From contig CM030861.1 in the NCBI GenBank assembly GCA_018105865.1, forward strand, positions 2,765,484 through 2,829,483: 64,000 nt of DNA, in the 5' to 3' direction. The position numbers and the translations under genes were made by a program. Positions 22,951 through 32,918 of this stretch are shown in pieces (positions within the stretch are counted from its first letter, which is position 1; every line of letters begins with the position of its first letter). Under the pieces are notes generated by a model. That model worked only from the letters and a program-made list of their open reading frames with translations. It was not told the origin of the DNA and searched no databases. Source of the DNA: Metaphire vulgaris (lineage: Eukaryota; Annelida; Clitellata; Crassiclitellata; Megascolecidae).

Positions 22951-25900
22951 CTATTTATATCTAGATGGCTTTCTGACTGTACGGCCAGATCTAGTCTTAT
23001 ATGGTTCAGCTCCTCTAGTAGTTATTTGTTGTTCCCTAGGTGGCGCTGGGATTGCCTCAGTTGTATCAGATGATGGTTCGTTCGCAGCGCTGGTGGAGTG
23101 TTGATCTTCATGCACCAGTGATTTGTACGGTGGTCTCGAACGGCTGTCTTCTTCTCTTTTCATTGATGGTTGTCCTTGTCCTTCGCTTTCCTCCTGGAAA
23201 ATGACAGGGGGTTCCAGGGAAAACCTGACATGCCTGGAGCTTCTTCGTTTGATTGAACCGTCGGCCAGCCGAAGTTGATACGATCGATGTGGAAGGACGT
23301 CTGTAACTTCCGCTTTCTTCCAGTGGTCGTCGGTCGGTCGTACTTTCACGCGACAAGTGTCTCCCTTCTGTAGCTTCCGTCGGTTGTGCGCGTTTTTGTT
23401 GTAGTAAGCGGCTTGCTTCAATTTTGATCGTTCTAATGCCTGTTGGACCTTGGCTGCAGAAGGAGTATCCAGTAGTTTACTGCTGATAGGCAACTTTGTG
23501 CGCGTTCGACGCCCAAACATAATTTGCGCGGGGCTTAGACCCAATCTCTCGGAAGGACAATTTCTCCACTCCATTAAGGAAATGTAGGGGTCTAAATTTT
23601 CATCTAAAGCTTTCTTCATCAGCTTCTTAGCCATTTTAACTGCTGACTCTGCTTTGCCATTTCCTTGGCTATGCATTGGTGAACTTAAGACATGTTGAAA
23701 CTCGTATTTGTCTGCGAATTTCTTAAATTCCATTGAGTTAAATGGGCTGTTATCACTATGCAAAAATGATGGGATACCATATCTTGCGAAATGTTGTTTT
23801 AGGCAGTAAATTATGTTGCTCACCGACTTCGATGGTAATCTGTCTATTTCGAAGAATCCACTGAGGAAGTCTGTTGAAATTAAATATTCTCGCTGTTGAA
23901 ATGCGAAAATATCGACTGCTATTCTTTCCCATTGTCGAGACGGTGGGGGGATGGGTGCCAGTGGTTCTTTTGGAGGCAAGTCTCTGAATGTATTGCAGAT
24001 GTGACATTTCAGAACTTTCTCTCGGAGTTCATAGGTCAAATTTGGCCAGAAAACCACCTCCCTCGCTCGACGTAGACAACTGTTTAGTCCAATATGAGAC
24101 GAGTGTAGACGGTTTAGAATTTCCTGTCTCGCCGGTGCTGGTACGACAAGACGATGTCCTTTATAGACGAGACCTCGACAAACCGATAATTCATCTCCAA
24201 AGGTCGCAAAAGGTCGAACGTCGGCTGTCAGCCCCTTCGGCGAGTCGGGCCAGCCTCGATAAATCTGTTCTTTCAGGCGGATGTAGCTCGGATCGGATGT
24301 CGCGTCTGTGATGAGTTTCAGAGTAGACGGAGATGTTATTAATCGAGTTTCTGCTTCTTGCTCCGCATCTGCTGTCTCTAGGAAAGCAATTTCTTCACTG
24401 AACTCCTGCGGAGTGCCTCTGGCAATGTAAGATCGGCTGAGGGCGTCTGCCAAAATTAAATCTCGGCCAGCAACGTATTCCATTTCAAAATCGTATCTTT
24501 GTAGCTTTAACAACAGGCGCTGGAGCCTTTTTGGCGCAGAAGAGAGAGACTTTTTGAATATACTCAATAAAGGTTTATGGTCATTTTGAACTTTTACTTT
24601 TCTGGCATATGTGTAGTAATGAAATTTCTCCATCGCAAAACATATTGAAAGACATTCTCTTTCGAGTTGGCTCCATCCTTTTTCAGCGTCTGTTAATGCA
24701 CGGCTAGCATACTCTACTACACGATTCTGTTGAAGGAGAAGGGCTCCTACGCCTTTTTGAGAGCTGTCGCACTGAACAAGCAAGTCCTTCTTGTCATTAA
24801 AATAGGCTAAAACAGGCGCAGATTTTAACATACCTTTCAATTTCTCGAAGGCTTCAGTGTGACGTTCATCCCATCTGAAGTGCGAGTCGGACTTCAAAAG
24901 CTCACGAAGCACCGACGTGACGTCACTGTAGTGAGGGCAGTATCTTGCTAAATAGTTGGCCATTCCGAGAAGACGTTGAAGTGCAGCTTTATCTTCTGGT
25001 TGCGCGAAGTTTTCAATGGCTTCGATTTTCGAGGCGGAAGGCTTTATTCCGTCTTTCGTTAAGTCATGGCCCATAAAAGTGATGCAATCTCGATGAAGTT
25101 TCATCTTTTCTCTGTTCAATTTAACTCCCTTTTCTCGACATCTCTGAAAAAGAGCAATTAAATTGGCATCGTGGTCCTGCATTGCTTCTTTCTGCGTGTT
25201 GCCAGAACCAGTTATCAGAATGTCATCGGCAATGCAGAAAATCCCTTTCAGTCCAGAAAGTGCTGCATGTATTCGTGCTTGAAATATTTCCGATGAAACT
25301 GAAAGACCAAAAGGAAGACGTAGATATCTGAAACGAGAAAAAGGCGTGTCAAAAGTGCATAGTAGACTTGATTCATGGTCAAGCTGAAGCATGTTGAAGG
25401 CATTTTCACAATCCACTGTGCTGAAAACTCGAACCCCAGACAGCTTGTGCAAGATGTCGTCGAGGGTCGGCAGACAGTACCGGCTTCTGATTAGCGCAGG
25501 GTTTAGGGTCCTTGTAGGGTCAAGACACAGTCTGAGTTTCCCATTATTCTTGATGGTGACAACTAACGCAGAGACCCAGGCAGTCGGCTCCGTTACTGAC
25601 GTAATTATACCTTGAGAAACCATATGCTGAAGTTCGTTTTCGACTCTGTCCTTGACTGCAATTGCCATTCGACGCAGTGGTAGCTGCACTGGTCGATACG
25701 ACGGATCTATATCCAGATGGACAGTACCTTCCATCAGTCCCAGATTTCCGTCGAACAGGTCGCCAAAACGAGCAAAGACATCAGCTTCAGTCAGCTGTCG
25801 CTCCAACGCAGGTGGCGAAACAGCTTCGGTCGCACAGATGTTGTGCTCCATAACGCGCAGGAGATCCAGTTCCTGGCAAATTGACATGCCTAGAATAGGA

Positions 25901-26139
25901 CTGTCATGATCAGTGACATAAATTTCCGTCAGTAATTGTTTTTTCGTCGTCGGATGAGTAATCGTGACGTCGATAACTCCTGCTGTCGGCAGCTCTAGAC
26001 CGCTAAACATTCGCAGAACTGATTTCGCTGGACGCAGCGCTGGTCGCAAAGGAAGGTTTTCGTAAATCGACGATGATATGGCTGTAATCGTTGATCCAGA
26101 ATCAATCATAAATCGGACACGCATTCCATTTATCAGCAA
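22951..26139 (-). CDS. pol: Gypsy pol: protease, RT, RNase H, integrase
   Basis: One open frame of 1062 residues from the first Met; the frame is open further upstream, so the natural product is probably cut from a gag-pol polyprotein. Seen: retropepsin motif DSG at residues 13-15; RT about 140-360 with active site IADD at 303-306 (usual form YxDD); RNase H about 440-540; integrase with an HHCC-type zinc-binding segment about residues 670-710 and a D,D,E core ending near GNGKAESAVK; a basic C-terminal tail. Known: these activities copy the RNA to DNA and insert it. No stop or frameshift lies in pol, in contrast to gag. A chromodomain is not evident. Confidence 0.95.
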   Translation of the reverse strand: MLINGMRVRFMIDSGSTITAISSSIYENLPLRPALRPAKSVLRMFSGLELPTAGVIDVTITHPTTKKQLLTEIYVTDHDSPILGMSICQELDLLRVMEHNICATEAVSPPALERQLTEADVFARFGDLFDGNLGLMEGTVHLDIDPSYRPVQLPLRRMAIAVKDRVENELQHMVSQGIITSVTEPTAWVSALVVTIKNNGKLRLCLDPTRTLNPALIRSRYCLPTLDDILHKLSGVRVFSTVDCENAFNMLQLDHESSLLCTFDTPFSRFRYLRLPFGLSVSSEIFQARIHAALSGLKGIFCIADDILITGSGNTQKEAMQDHDANLIALFQRCREKGVKLNREKMKLHRDCITFMGHDLTKDGIKPSASKIEAIENFAQPEDKAALQRLLGMANYLARYCPHYSDVTSVLRELLKSDSHFRWDERHTEAFEKLKGMLKSAPVLAYFNDKKDLLVQCDSSQKGVGALLLQQNRVVEYASRALTDAEKGWSQLERECLSICFAMEKFHYYTYARKVKVQNDHKPLLSIFKKSLSSAPKRLQRLLLKLQRYDFEMEYVAGRDLILADALSRSYIARGTPQEFSEEIAFLETADAEQEAETRLITSPSTLKLITDATSDPSYIRLKEQIYRGWPDSPKGLTADVRPFATFGDELSVCRGLVYKGHRLVVPAPARQEILNRLHSSHIGLNSCLRRAREVVFWPNLTYELREKVLKCHICNTFRDLPPKEPLAPIPPPSRQWERIAVDIFAFQQREYLISTDFLSGFFEIDRLPSKSVSNIIYCLKQHFARYGIPSFLHSDNSPFNSMEFKKFADKYEFQHVLSSPMHSQGNGKAESAVKMAKKLMKKALDENLDPYISLMEWRNCPSERLGLSPAQIMFGRRTRTKLPISSKLLDTPSAAKVQQALERSKLKQAAYYNKNAHNRRKLQKGDTCRVKVRPTDDHWKKAEVTDVLPHRSYQLRLADGSIKRRSSRHVRFSLEPPVIFQEESEGQGQPSMKREEDSRSRPPYKSLVHEDQHSTSAANEPSSDTTEAIPAPPREQQITTRGAEPYKTRSGRTVRKPSRYK

Positions 26140-26213
26140 ATGCGTAAATACACGTCCTCCTGAATCAGTAGAATTCAGAACGAGAACAGATTCGAAAGAA
26201 TCAGATAGCTGCT

Positions 26214-27069
26214 TTACGCTTCCGTACGAAGAATTTCTCTTTTCACATTGGGCAGCATAATGGTTTTCTCATTGCAGCGCCGACACACAGCGCCAAAAGC
26301 TGGACAGTTATTCTTGCCGCGCTCATGGCTACGCCCACAGAAACGACAAGAATCTCTAACTGTACCTTTCGCAGGGCGATTCCGGTTTTGACTCGGATGC
26401 CTTTGATCTCGGGTCTCGTGTCGACGATTCCCTTGTTTCGCTCCATCGTGCTGACGACGATGCTGACTGTGATCACGGCGAGGCGGAGGGTCGCGACGCA
26501 AAGCGTTGACTGCTCCCGTCTCCGTGATGGCTTTGAATTGGCGGGCGGTCGCCTCTTGTGCCTTGCAGACGTCGATGGCCTTTTGAAGGTCGAGTCCTTG
26601 CGTCCCAAGCAGTTTCCGGCGGGTTACGTCGTCGTGGATCCCAAGGACAATACGGTCGCGAATCATGGAAGACTCCGCTGCACCGAATCCACACGAGCGG
26701 ACGAGGCGTCGCAAATCTGCAGCGAATACATCGAACGATTCACCAGGACTCTGTTTCCTGGTGTTGAACAAGTATCTCTCGTAGACCTCATTCAACTCGC
26801 CAACGCAGTACCGTTTCGAAGGCCTCTAGAATGTCAGTCGTACTCTTCCGTTGCTCCTCAGTCAACGTCATCGACTCGAAAGTGACGTATGCGTCGGATC
26901 CAATGCAGGCTAGGAGAGTCGCAGCCTGAACTTCTGCAGTTTCTCCAGACACTTTCGCAGCGATACAAAAATTTTTCCATTGGCCCTGGAATCGACGGAA
27001 CTCCACACATAAGTTCGCCGCATTCAGATCCAGTTTCTCCGGCAGAGGAATGTTCGATCTGGTCGCCAT
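26214..27069 (-). pseudogene. gag: Gypsy gag, two frames, frameshifted
   Basis: The first part (27069 to about 26790) starts MATRSNIPLPEKLDLNAANL; the second (26795-26214) continues in another frame from NEVYERYLFNTRKQ. The break at about 26795-26815 is one base. The nucleocapsid has CRFCGRSHERGKNNC and a following CRRC. The second knuckle is cut by another one-base shift at about 26258-26265, in a run of A, which also separates gag from pol. Known: gag forms the particle and binds RNA through the knuckles. The shifts could be mutations, sequencing errors or, less likely, programmed. Confidence 0.88.
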
Positions 27070-27120
27070 AGTAACTAATGTTCACTTTTTTTTATTAAAC
27101 GCAAAGCTGTGAGTTCGTTT

Positions 27121-27135
27121 CCGCTGATGACACCA
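27121..27135 (-). promoter_or_regulatory. Primer binding site of the Gypsy element
   Basis: Directly inside the 5' LTR the minus strand reads TGGTGTCATCAGCGG. Its complement ends TGACACCA, like the 3' end of a Leu-type tRNA with CCA; tRNA identity is inferred from memory of that end. Confidence 0.7.
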
Positions 27136-27356
27136 TGTGGCGTTTCCTAACGCCTATAACTATGATCAACACAGATGTATTATAACTTCATATATTAATT
27201 ATTAATGTTCGTATCCAGGACGCAACGGAGTGAGAGTCTTCGACTGTGTGAGAGCGACTGACGCTGAAACTAGTACTCTATAGAATATATAATGTAAGAC
27301 TATCGCAGCTACGCTATTGGTTGAGGCGTGGCTTGTAAGTGTCCAATCACGCCACA
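27136..27356 (-). repeat. 5' LTR of the Gypsy element
   Basis: 221 bp, TG...CA ends, followed inward by the primer binding site. It should carry the element's promoter. Confidence 0.95.
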
Positions 27357-27907
27357 AAGTACAAGACTGGACTACTGTAATTATTGTAATAGCTTGTTAG
27401 CACAAATCAGCAACACACAAATTCAGCGCCTTCAGGCGGTGCAGAATGCTGCAGCCCACCTTTTAACAGACACAAAGAGGAACCAGCACATCACACCGGT
27501 TCTACGTGAATTGCTTTGGATTCCGATCAAGCAGAGACTGATTTTCAAGATCATTTCCCTCGTGGATAAGTGTCTCCGAGGAGAGGCACTGGAATACTTT
27601 TCCTGTGAATGTAAGCAGTTGAGGTCGATGCTCAGACCGTTTGGACTCAGATCAGATAACACAAGATCTTTGGTCACTACTCGAACCAGCACAAAGATTG
27701 GTGATCGTTCATTTAGGACGTTAGGGCCTTACTACTGGAATGCTCTCCCAGCGGAGCTACGGGACAATACCACCTCTCGAGACGTTTTCCTTTCAAGACT
27801 TAAAACATTATTCTTTGACCAATCAGCAGCGGCATTTGTGCTAACTCGATAAGTGCGCCTATTAAAGGAACAATCTAATCTATCTAATCTAATCTAACTT
27901 AGCCTGA

Positions 27908-28032
27908 TTTAAAGTGGCTTAGAAGGCATTACTGCCTGTGTGAAAGCCACTATGGGCACTAATGGGGCTTGAATCCGCTCCGTCAGCCTGACGCTCCAGC
28001 ACGTTACCCACTCTGCCATCTTCCGCCCCCTC
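27908..28032 (-). mobile_element. tRNA-derived SINE, second copy
   Basis: Minus strand: A-box-like TGGCAGAGTGGGTAACGTGC (about 27999-28018), B-box-like region near 27964-27979, then a tail hairpin bounded by AGTGGCTTTCACACAGGCAG and its inverse ending AAGCCACTTTAAA. It is arranged exactly like 5011-5132. Confidence 0.78.
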
Positions 28033-28939
28033 TAACGATTTTTGTCAAAGCAATTTGCAAACGCTGGTCAATCACAAAAGCGTCTGCAGGCGGTCTTTGG
28101 AGGAGACAAGCCCATCGATTGAAATTTCGGGCCTCTGGGCAGAGCAGTCACAGGCTCCTAAAACTTTGTGAAACCTTATATTAGTTAAATTATAATGTCC
28201 TCAGAAAGAGTTCGACGCTTTTCCAAAAATGTGCAAAAAGTGGTGATGACTTTAGTTGCTTGTCAGACTGCTCAAGAGTCAAGACCTTAAAATACAACAC
28301 GCATTGACGCAAATTGTGACGCAATGCCTTACTTCAGTTGCGGCCCCCGCACCCATCGCAACTGCTTCCACTATCGCCATTTCAATAGTTCATTCTGTTA
28401 GAATACTGCAACTCAGTGACTCACTGTTTCACAATCATCCAAAAGCTTCCATATGTATAAACACCAATCGATTTAAAATGCTTTAGCTCGTGCAGTTACA
28501 AAATCGCCAAAATTCTGCCATATCACACCATTACTCAAATATCTACAATGTAAATATGTAATGTAATGCAATGAAGCATTTGTATAGCGCCGCTTTATTT
28601 CTAAGCTAATGGGCTAAAATAAACATCGTCGATCCCCGAGGATTAGTCGTGTGTCACTGGCTGAAAATAGCAGAACGCATTAAATATAAAATCATATTGA
28701 TGACTCAGAACTAGAGGTGGGTCGATTAATCGAAATCGTAATCGAAATCGCGATTTTTGGAAAAATCGTAATCGTAATCGACACGATTATTAAATAAATC
28801 GAAATAATCGATAATCGTCGAAAAAATAATCGAAATCGCGATTATTTTTCGATTATTCCCGTAAGTTATATTATACAATATTTTCGATTCAAAGAAAGAT
28901 CAATTTACCGTTGATTATCAGATTTTCATTGAAAATGGA

Positions 28940-30120
28940 TTCAACTGCGTATAAAGACAGGCACCATCTTTCTGGATTTGACAGCAGCTTTCGATGCGGT
29001 GTGGCATGCGGGTTTAATGTACAAACTCTCGCTCAATTTGCCACCCTGGTTCTGTCAACTTGTGGAATTACTCATCTCTGACAGACGGTTCTTAGTTCAC
29101 TTGGGAGATGTCAGCTCCTGGAGACGTCAGCGAAACGGTCTAACACAGTGTTCAGTTCTAGCACCTATGTTATTCAATGTGTAGGCTTATAGGCCTACAC
29201 ACGACTTACCGGATACCATAGGTAGGAAGTTTGGATACGCTGACGATATCGGTCTTGCCACCCAGGCTCGATCCTTTAAGGAGATTGAAGACCAGGGTTA
29301 TTTCTAGGATTGTGAATTGGGGTGGGGTGTCGAGAAAATCTGGGGTGTGTTTATTTCTAGGATTGTAGGATTGTGAATTTGGGGGTGTCGGGAAAATCTG
29401 GGGGTGTCGAAATTTGGAAGTCTCTACCGAAAAAGGCTGACAAGCAAAAAACCTTATAGAGACTCACAAAAAGTCTGACAAGCAAAAAAGTCATCCGAGG
29501 ATAAAAGTTGTGGGGTGTATTTCCCATTTGGGGGCAGGCCCTTTCAGAGGCTGAAGGAGGCCCAGGCTATTTGGAATTTCTAGGCCTCTCCTAGCCTTCC
29601 CAACAATTAAAATGTTGACAAGCGAAAAAAGGTAATCACCAATTTTGAGGACCGCAGAATACCTTCCTAGCTTTCCCAAAATCCCAAAATTGTCGACAAG
29701 CAAAAAAGGTCATCACCAATTTTGAGGACCGCAGAATACCTTCCTAGCTTTCCCAAAATCCCAAAATTGTCGACAAGCAAAAAAGGTCATCACCAAATTG
29801 TGAGTCCCCTTCTAGTAGTAGCTATTTAGCTTTCTAGCTCTCTCAGAATTCTAGACAAGGAAACCAAGGGAGGCCCCCAAATGATGGAGGCCCGGGCCGA
29901 ATGGCCCTCCTGGTCCCCCTCTGAATGGGCCTGTTTGAGAGTGTTCGGGGCTAATCAATATGCATTCTGTATGCATACCATTGTGACATTACCAAATTTT
30001 AGGGGGTGTCGACCTCAAATTGGGGTGTTGGAGGGTGTTAGGGGTGTAGAAATATCCCTGTTGAAGACCAACTGAACATCGATACACAGAGGATTGCGAA
30101 TACTGTAAAATATGGCGGGA
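28940..30120 (+). pseudogene. LINE reverse-transcriptase fragment inside the hAT-like element
   Basis: Reads FLDLTAAFDAVWHAGL-type RT sequence, then GYADDIGLATQ near 29235 and, after the MITE at 29293-30060, LNIDTQRIANTVKYGGK. Reading continues across the MITE. It lacks both ends of an RT and carries stops. Confidence 0.75.
29293..30060. mobile_element. hAT-type MITE with five copies of the shared module, 768 bp
   Basis: Ends CAGGGTTATTTCTAGGA and TAGAAATATCCCTG; exact TSD TTGAAGAC at 29285-29292 and 30061-30068. The module TGACAAGCAAAAAAGGTCAT or variants occurs near 29438, 29474, 29616, 29694 and 29773; the last three are about 78 bp apart. Confidence 0.88.
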
Positions 30121-30318
30121 AAGCCAGTTTCTAAAGGTACTGTGAAATAATCGAAATCGAAATCGCGATTATATAAAAAACCGTAATCGTAATCGAAATC
30201 GTAATCGTGAAAAATAATCGAAAATAATCGTAATCGTAATCGGAAAAATAATCGTAATCGACCCAGCTCTACTCAGAACTCACTTCATGCACCAAAACCA
30301 GTCTTACGAAATCTAATA

Positions 30319-30753
30319 CAGTAATAAAAGTAAAGTAAAGTAAAATCTCGTGGATTTCTATAGCGCCTTGGAAAGCAGCACAAACAGTAGCTGCTTATTC
30401 TTAGGCGCTCAGCCTCTCTTAAAATAGCCATAGGAAAGGTGCCGGATCAGCCAGGCAATGGTCAATATCCGAAGGGCAGTGAGGCTAGGTTGTTACAGCT
30501 ATGGCGGAAATGATTTAAGAAACAGGAAGGATTTAAGCTTAGACCTGAAGACTTGAGGAGATAGTGCGGGAATTATAGGAAATGAGGAATCAGATTTTAT
30601 TGTTTTAAAGTGTCCAAGTGTGCGAAGGGAAGCTGGGATCGAGTTCCAGAGTTCAGGTGCAGCATATGAGAAGGCACGGTTGCAAATTTTCAGGGATGAC
30701 TGATTTAGCGGGCGTGACAGAGTGAGATGAGATGACGAGCGTAATACTGTAAA
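30319..30753 (-). mobile_element. LINE 3' end, GTAAA-tailed family
   Basis: The minus strand encodes SRPLNQSSLKICNRAFSYAA and ELWNSIPASLRTL, near-identical to the + strand copy at 49770-50420. The 3' end has TAAAG repeats (30318-30342). Confidence 0.85.
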
Positions 30754-31054
30754 GGGGTCGTGCCCGGTCGTCCATAAATGACGTAACGCGATTTTGGCAC
30801 CTTTTTGACCTTTTCCCCTACGTAACGCGACGTAACAAAAAGCCAGACCCCCTAAAATATGACGTAACAACGGGCCGACCCCCTCGTCTTCCTTGTATTT
30901 TCCCTCTCCAAAACAAAAGAAAAAAGGTCGTCACTTAAAAATGTTGTGTTGCGTTACGTCACATTTACGGAACCCCCTCCCCCTCATCACACTTCGTAAC
31001 AAATGTCCGGACCCCCTTCCCCTAGGCTCGTTACGTCATTTATGGACGACCCCT
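30754..31054. mobile_element. MITE, AGGGGTCGTCCATAAATGAC termini
   Basis: Inverted ends AGGGGTCG...GTCCATAAATGACGTAACG and CGTTACGTCATTTATGGACG...CCCCT; the left end has a small duplication. Inside are paired GACGTAAC motifs and AAAAAAGGTCGTCAC, a variant of the shared module (about 30921). A clean TSD was not read. Confidence 0.7.
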
Positions 31055-31440
31055 AACACAGCATCCTCGATACACTCGATCTTCTATAAATAAACCTACA
31101 ACAGACGGACAGGATATAATATCAGGCCAGACAACCATGGTCAACCAGGTGACAGCCTATATTGGATAAGCCAGAACCGTAAAGTGGATGGGTTTCTAAA
31201 CTTATTCTACAATTTGATAGTGAATTTGTAGTGCGCACATACTGAGACAAATTTGGAATAGCACAGACCTACTTTCTACATACAGTAGTAGAAGTGGTGC
31301 CATGGAAGTTTATGATTGAATAAAATAGCGCTATACTTATTTTTGATGTCTGATATGATTGATATCCAATGCTTCCGGCGTTTGCATAATCGGAGTCTGT
31401 TAACTCTGTTTAATGTTTTAAATCGTTTAATTTTCTAGAA
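31055..31440 (+). promoter_or_regulatory. PAK1IP1: 5' flank of PAK1IP1
   Basis: Unique sequence between a MITE and the start codon, with an in-frame TAA at 31411-31413. No clear core promoter motif was recognised. Confidence 0.25.
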
Positions 31441-32873
31441 ATGGAAATAATCGTTGGGACCGTGGAAGAGCTTTTGTTGGGATATAAACTGATTCACGAA
31501 AACGGAGTAAGACGAACAACACCAACTGTGTGAAACGTTTAATTTGCCATTCTCTATCATCGCTCACTGTCCATGTGTTTTGCAGTGAAAAATTGGGTAG
31601 ACGTGAGCGAAAGCGACGTCAATGAAACAACGTACCAGCCCGCACGCTGTAACTGTAGTACCAGTGTATCGGTCCGCGAATTGTAGTACAAATGCCGACA
31701 CACAAACACGCTCGCACAAACACTTTATAGCGCCATAAAGTAGGATTTGTCCTACATTATGATAAAATCCAGATGATATGAAGCATAGGGGCTTTAAAGC
31801 CTGAAACTATCTCGTGGGTTATTTGAAAGAAAAATGATTGTAGAGATTTAAAATTGCGCTATAACAAGGTTCCATATTTAAAAGAGTTTATTTGACCATA
31901 AACACATCTTGATGTTTCTGTGGAGCTATGGTCGCCATTGGTCGGAACTTCTTTCCATATTTATGGACTACTTTCGGACTATTTCTGTTTACATTGATGT
32001 TGCTTTCTCTCATGTCTACCGGATAATACTAATAATTATTATACGGGTTTATAGCGCCTCTTCTAATATTCTAAATTTAATGGAAATTATGTCTTGTCAT
32101 TTGCTGAGAATACACGGAGTCCAGGAACAAGAAACTCACTTTCTTAAAGTTTTAAGGCAGGCTTCTCACTAAATATTTTTGGCTTGACTTTTTGCAGACA
32201 AACTGATAAATTTTCTAGTGACACTAAACAGGACCTGTCATAAAAGGCAATTGATGTATGAGGGAACTGTGTATCATCAACATAGAAATTATGGTCAGTA
32301 GAGAAACGTGAAAGAAGCGATCCAAGTTGCATTGTCTATAAAATTAACAGGAGAGGGAGAGTAAAGACCTGGTAAGAGTGCATGCCGGCTGCTTAGCATT
32401 GTAGACATCGTAGAATTCCGTATGTTTTCGGAAAATAGAAGCAAAAGACATTCATGCACCTGGAATGACATCATTTGATGTTTAATGAGGTAATGAGTCT
32501 TTTTGCCATGATGATGCTTTATTTCCATGACATTTCATGTGTAGAGTTGATGACTTCCACTTTGTCATTCACCTCATCATCCTCATGTAACTACTATGCC
32601 CAGAACATTCTGACATGTGAAAGACATATGCACAGTTGCATATTCAACATCAAAGGGATGATGACATTTTATGTCACATAGTAATAAAGGACATTGACCT
32701 CAAGCAATGATTAACAGAATTTAATGATTGAATGTAATTTATATTATGGACAATGCTTTTGTGTTTTTCTGATACATGAAATTCACAGAGTGGCATGTGT
32801 AAGCGGTGTGCTTGTATGTTTGCATTCAATTCCACAACATGTTGCTCTGCAAATGACTTTTTCTGATTGGCAA

Positions 32874-32918
<45 letters not shown>

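Larger units (their letters stand above)
22625..27356 (-). mobile_element. Gypsy LTR retrotransposon (Mag-like), 4.7 kb
   Basis: Two 221-bp LTRs (22625-22845, 27136-27356) bound gag and pol on the minus strand. Only about the first five bases of the left LTR differ by eye, so insertion was recent. LTRs run TGTGGCG...CGCCACA. The domain order protease-RT-RNase H-integrase places it in Ty3/Gypsy; the zinc-knuckle layout suggests the Mag branch. Two gag frameshifts make this copy unlikely to be autonomous. There is no envelope-like frame and room for none. It sits inside the LINE at 21150-27900. Confidence 0.95.
21150..27900 (+). mobile_element. L2/jockey-like LINE split by a hAT and a Gypsy element
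   Basis: RT pieces are at about 21170-21450 (VAYGVPQGSILGPLLFAIFI, then YYADD), 22384-22605 (LGVMFGENLTMVQHVNKVV) and 27357-27852 (LDYCNYCNSLLAQISNTQIQ through ALPAELRD). Reading resumes across both insertions, so one copy was interrupted twice. The 3' end is an AATCT repeat (about 27872-27898). Frameshifts in the RT core show it is dead. Confidence 0.85.
28713..30270. mobile_element. hAT-like element with AATCG arrays carrying an RT fragment, 1558 bp
   Basis: Ends AGAGGTGGGTCGATTAATCG and its inverse ending CGACCCAGCTCT. A direct repeat ACTCAGAACT lies at 28703-28712 and 30271-30280 (8 bp plus two chance bases, or 10). AATCG/AAATCG arrays occupy about 28725-28860 and 30145-30260. The centre holds a LINE RT fragment, itself split by a MITE. 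Confidence 0.85.
28470..30330 (+). mobile_element. LINE 3' fragment interrupted by a hAT-like element
   Basis: The pieces 28472-28545, 28660-28712 and 30271-30300 align in order with the LINE at 49770-50260 (for example AAATCGCCAAAATTCTGCCA against AAATCACCAAAGTTCTGCCA). An extra piece of about 110 bp (28548-28659) and the element at 28713-30270 split it. Confidence 0.75.

Noticed and set aside
26325..26885. Plus-strand 186-residue frame
   Set aside because: Antisense shadow of the Gypsy gag region.
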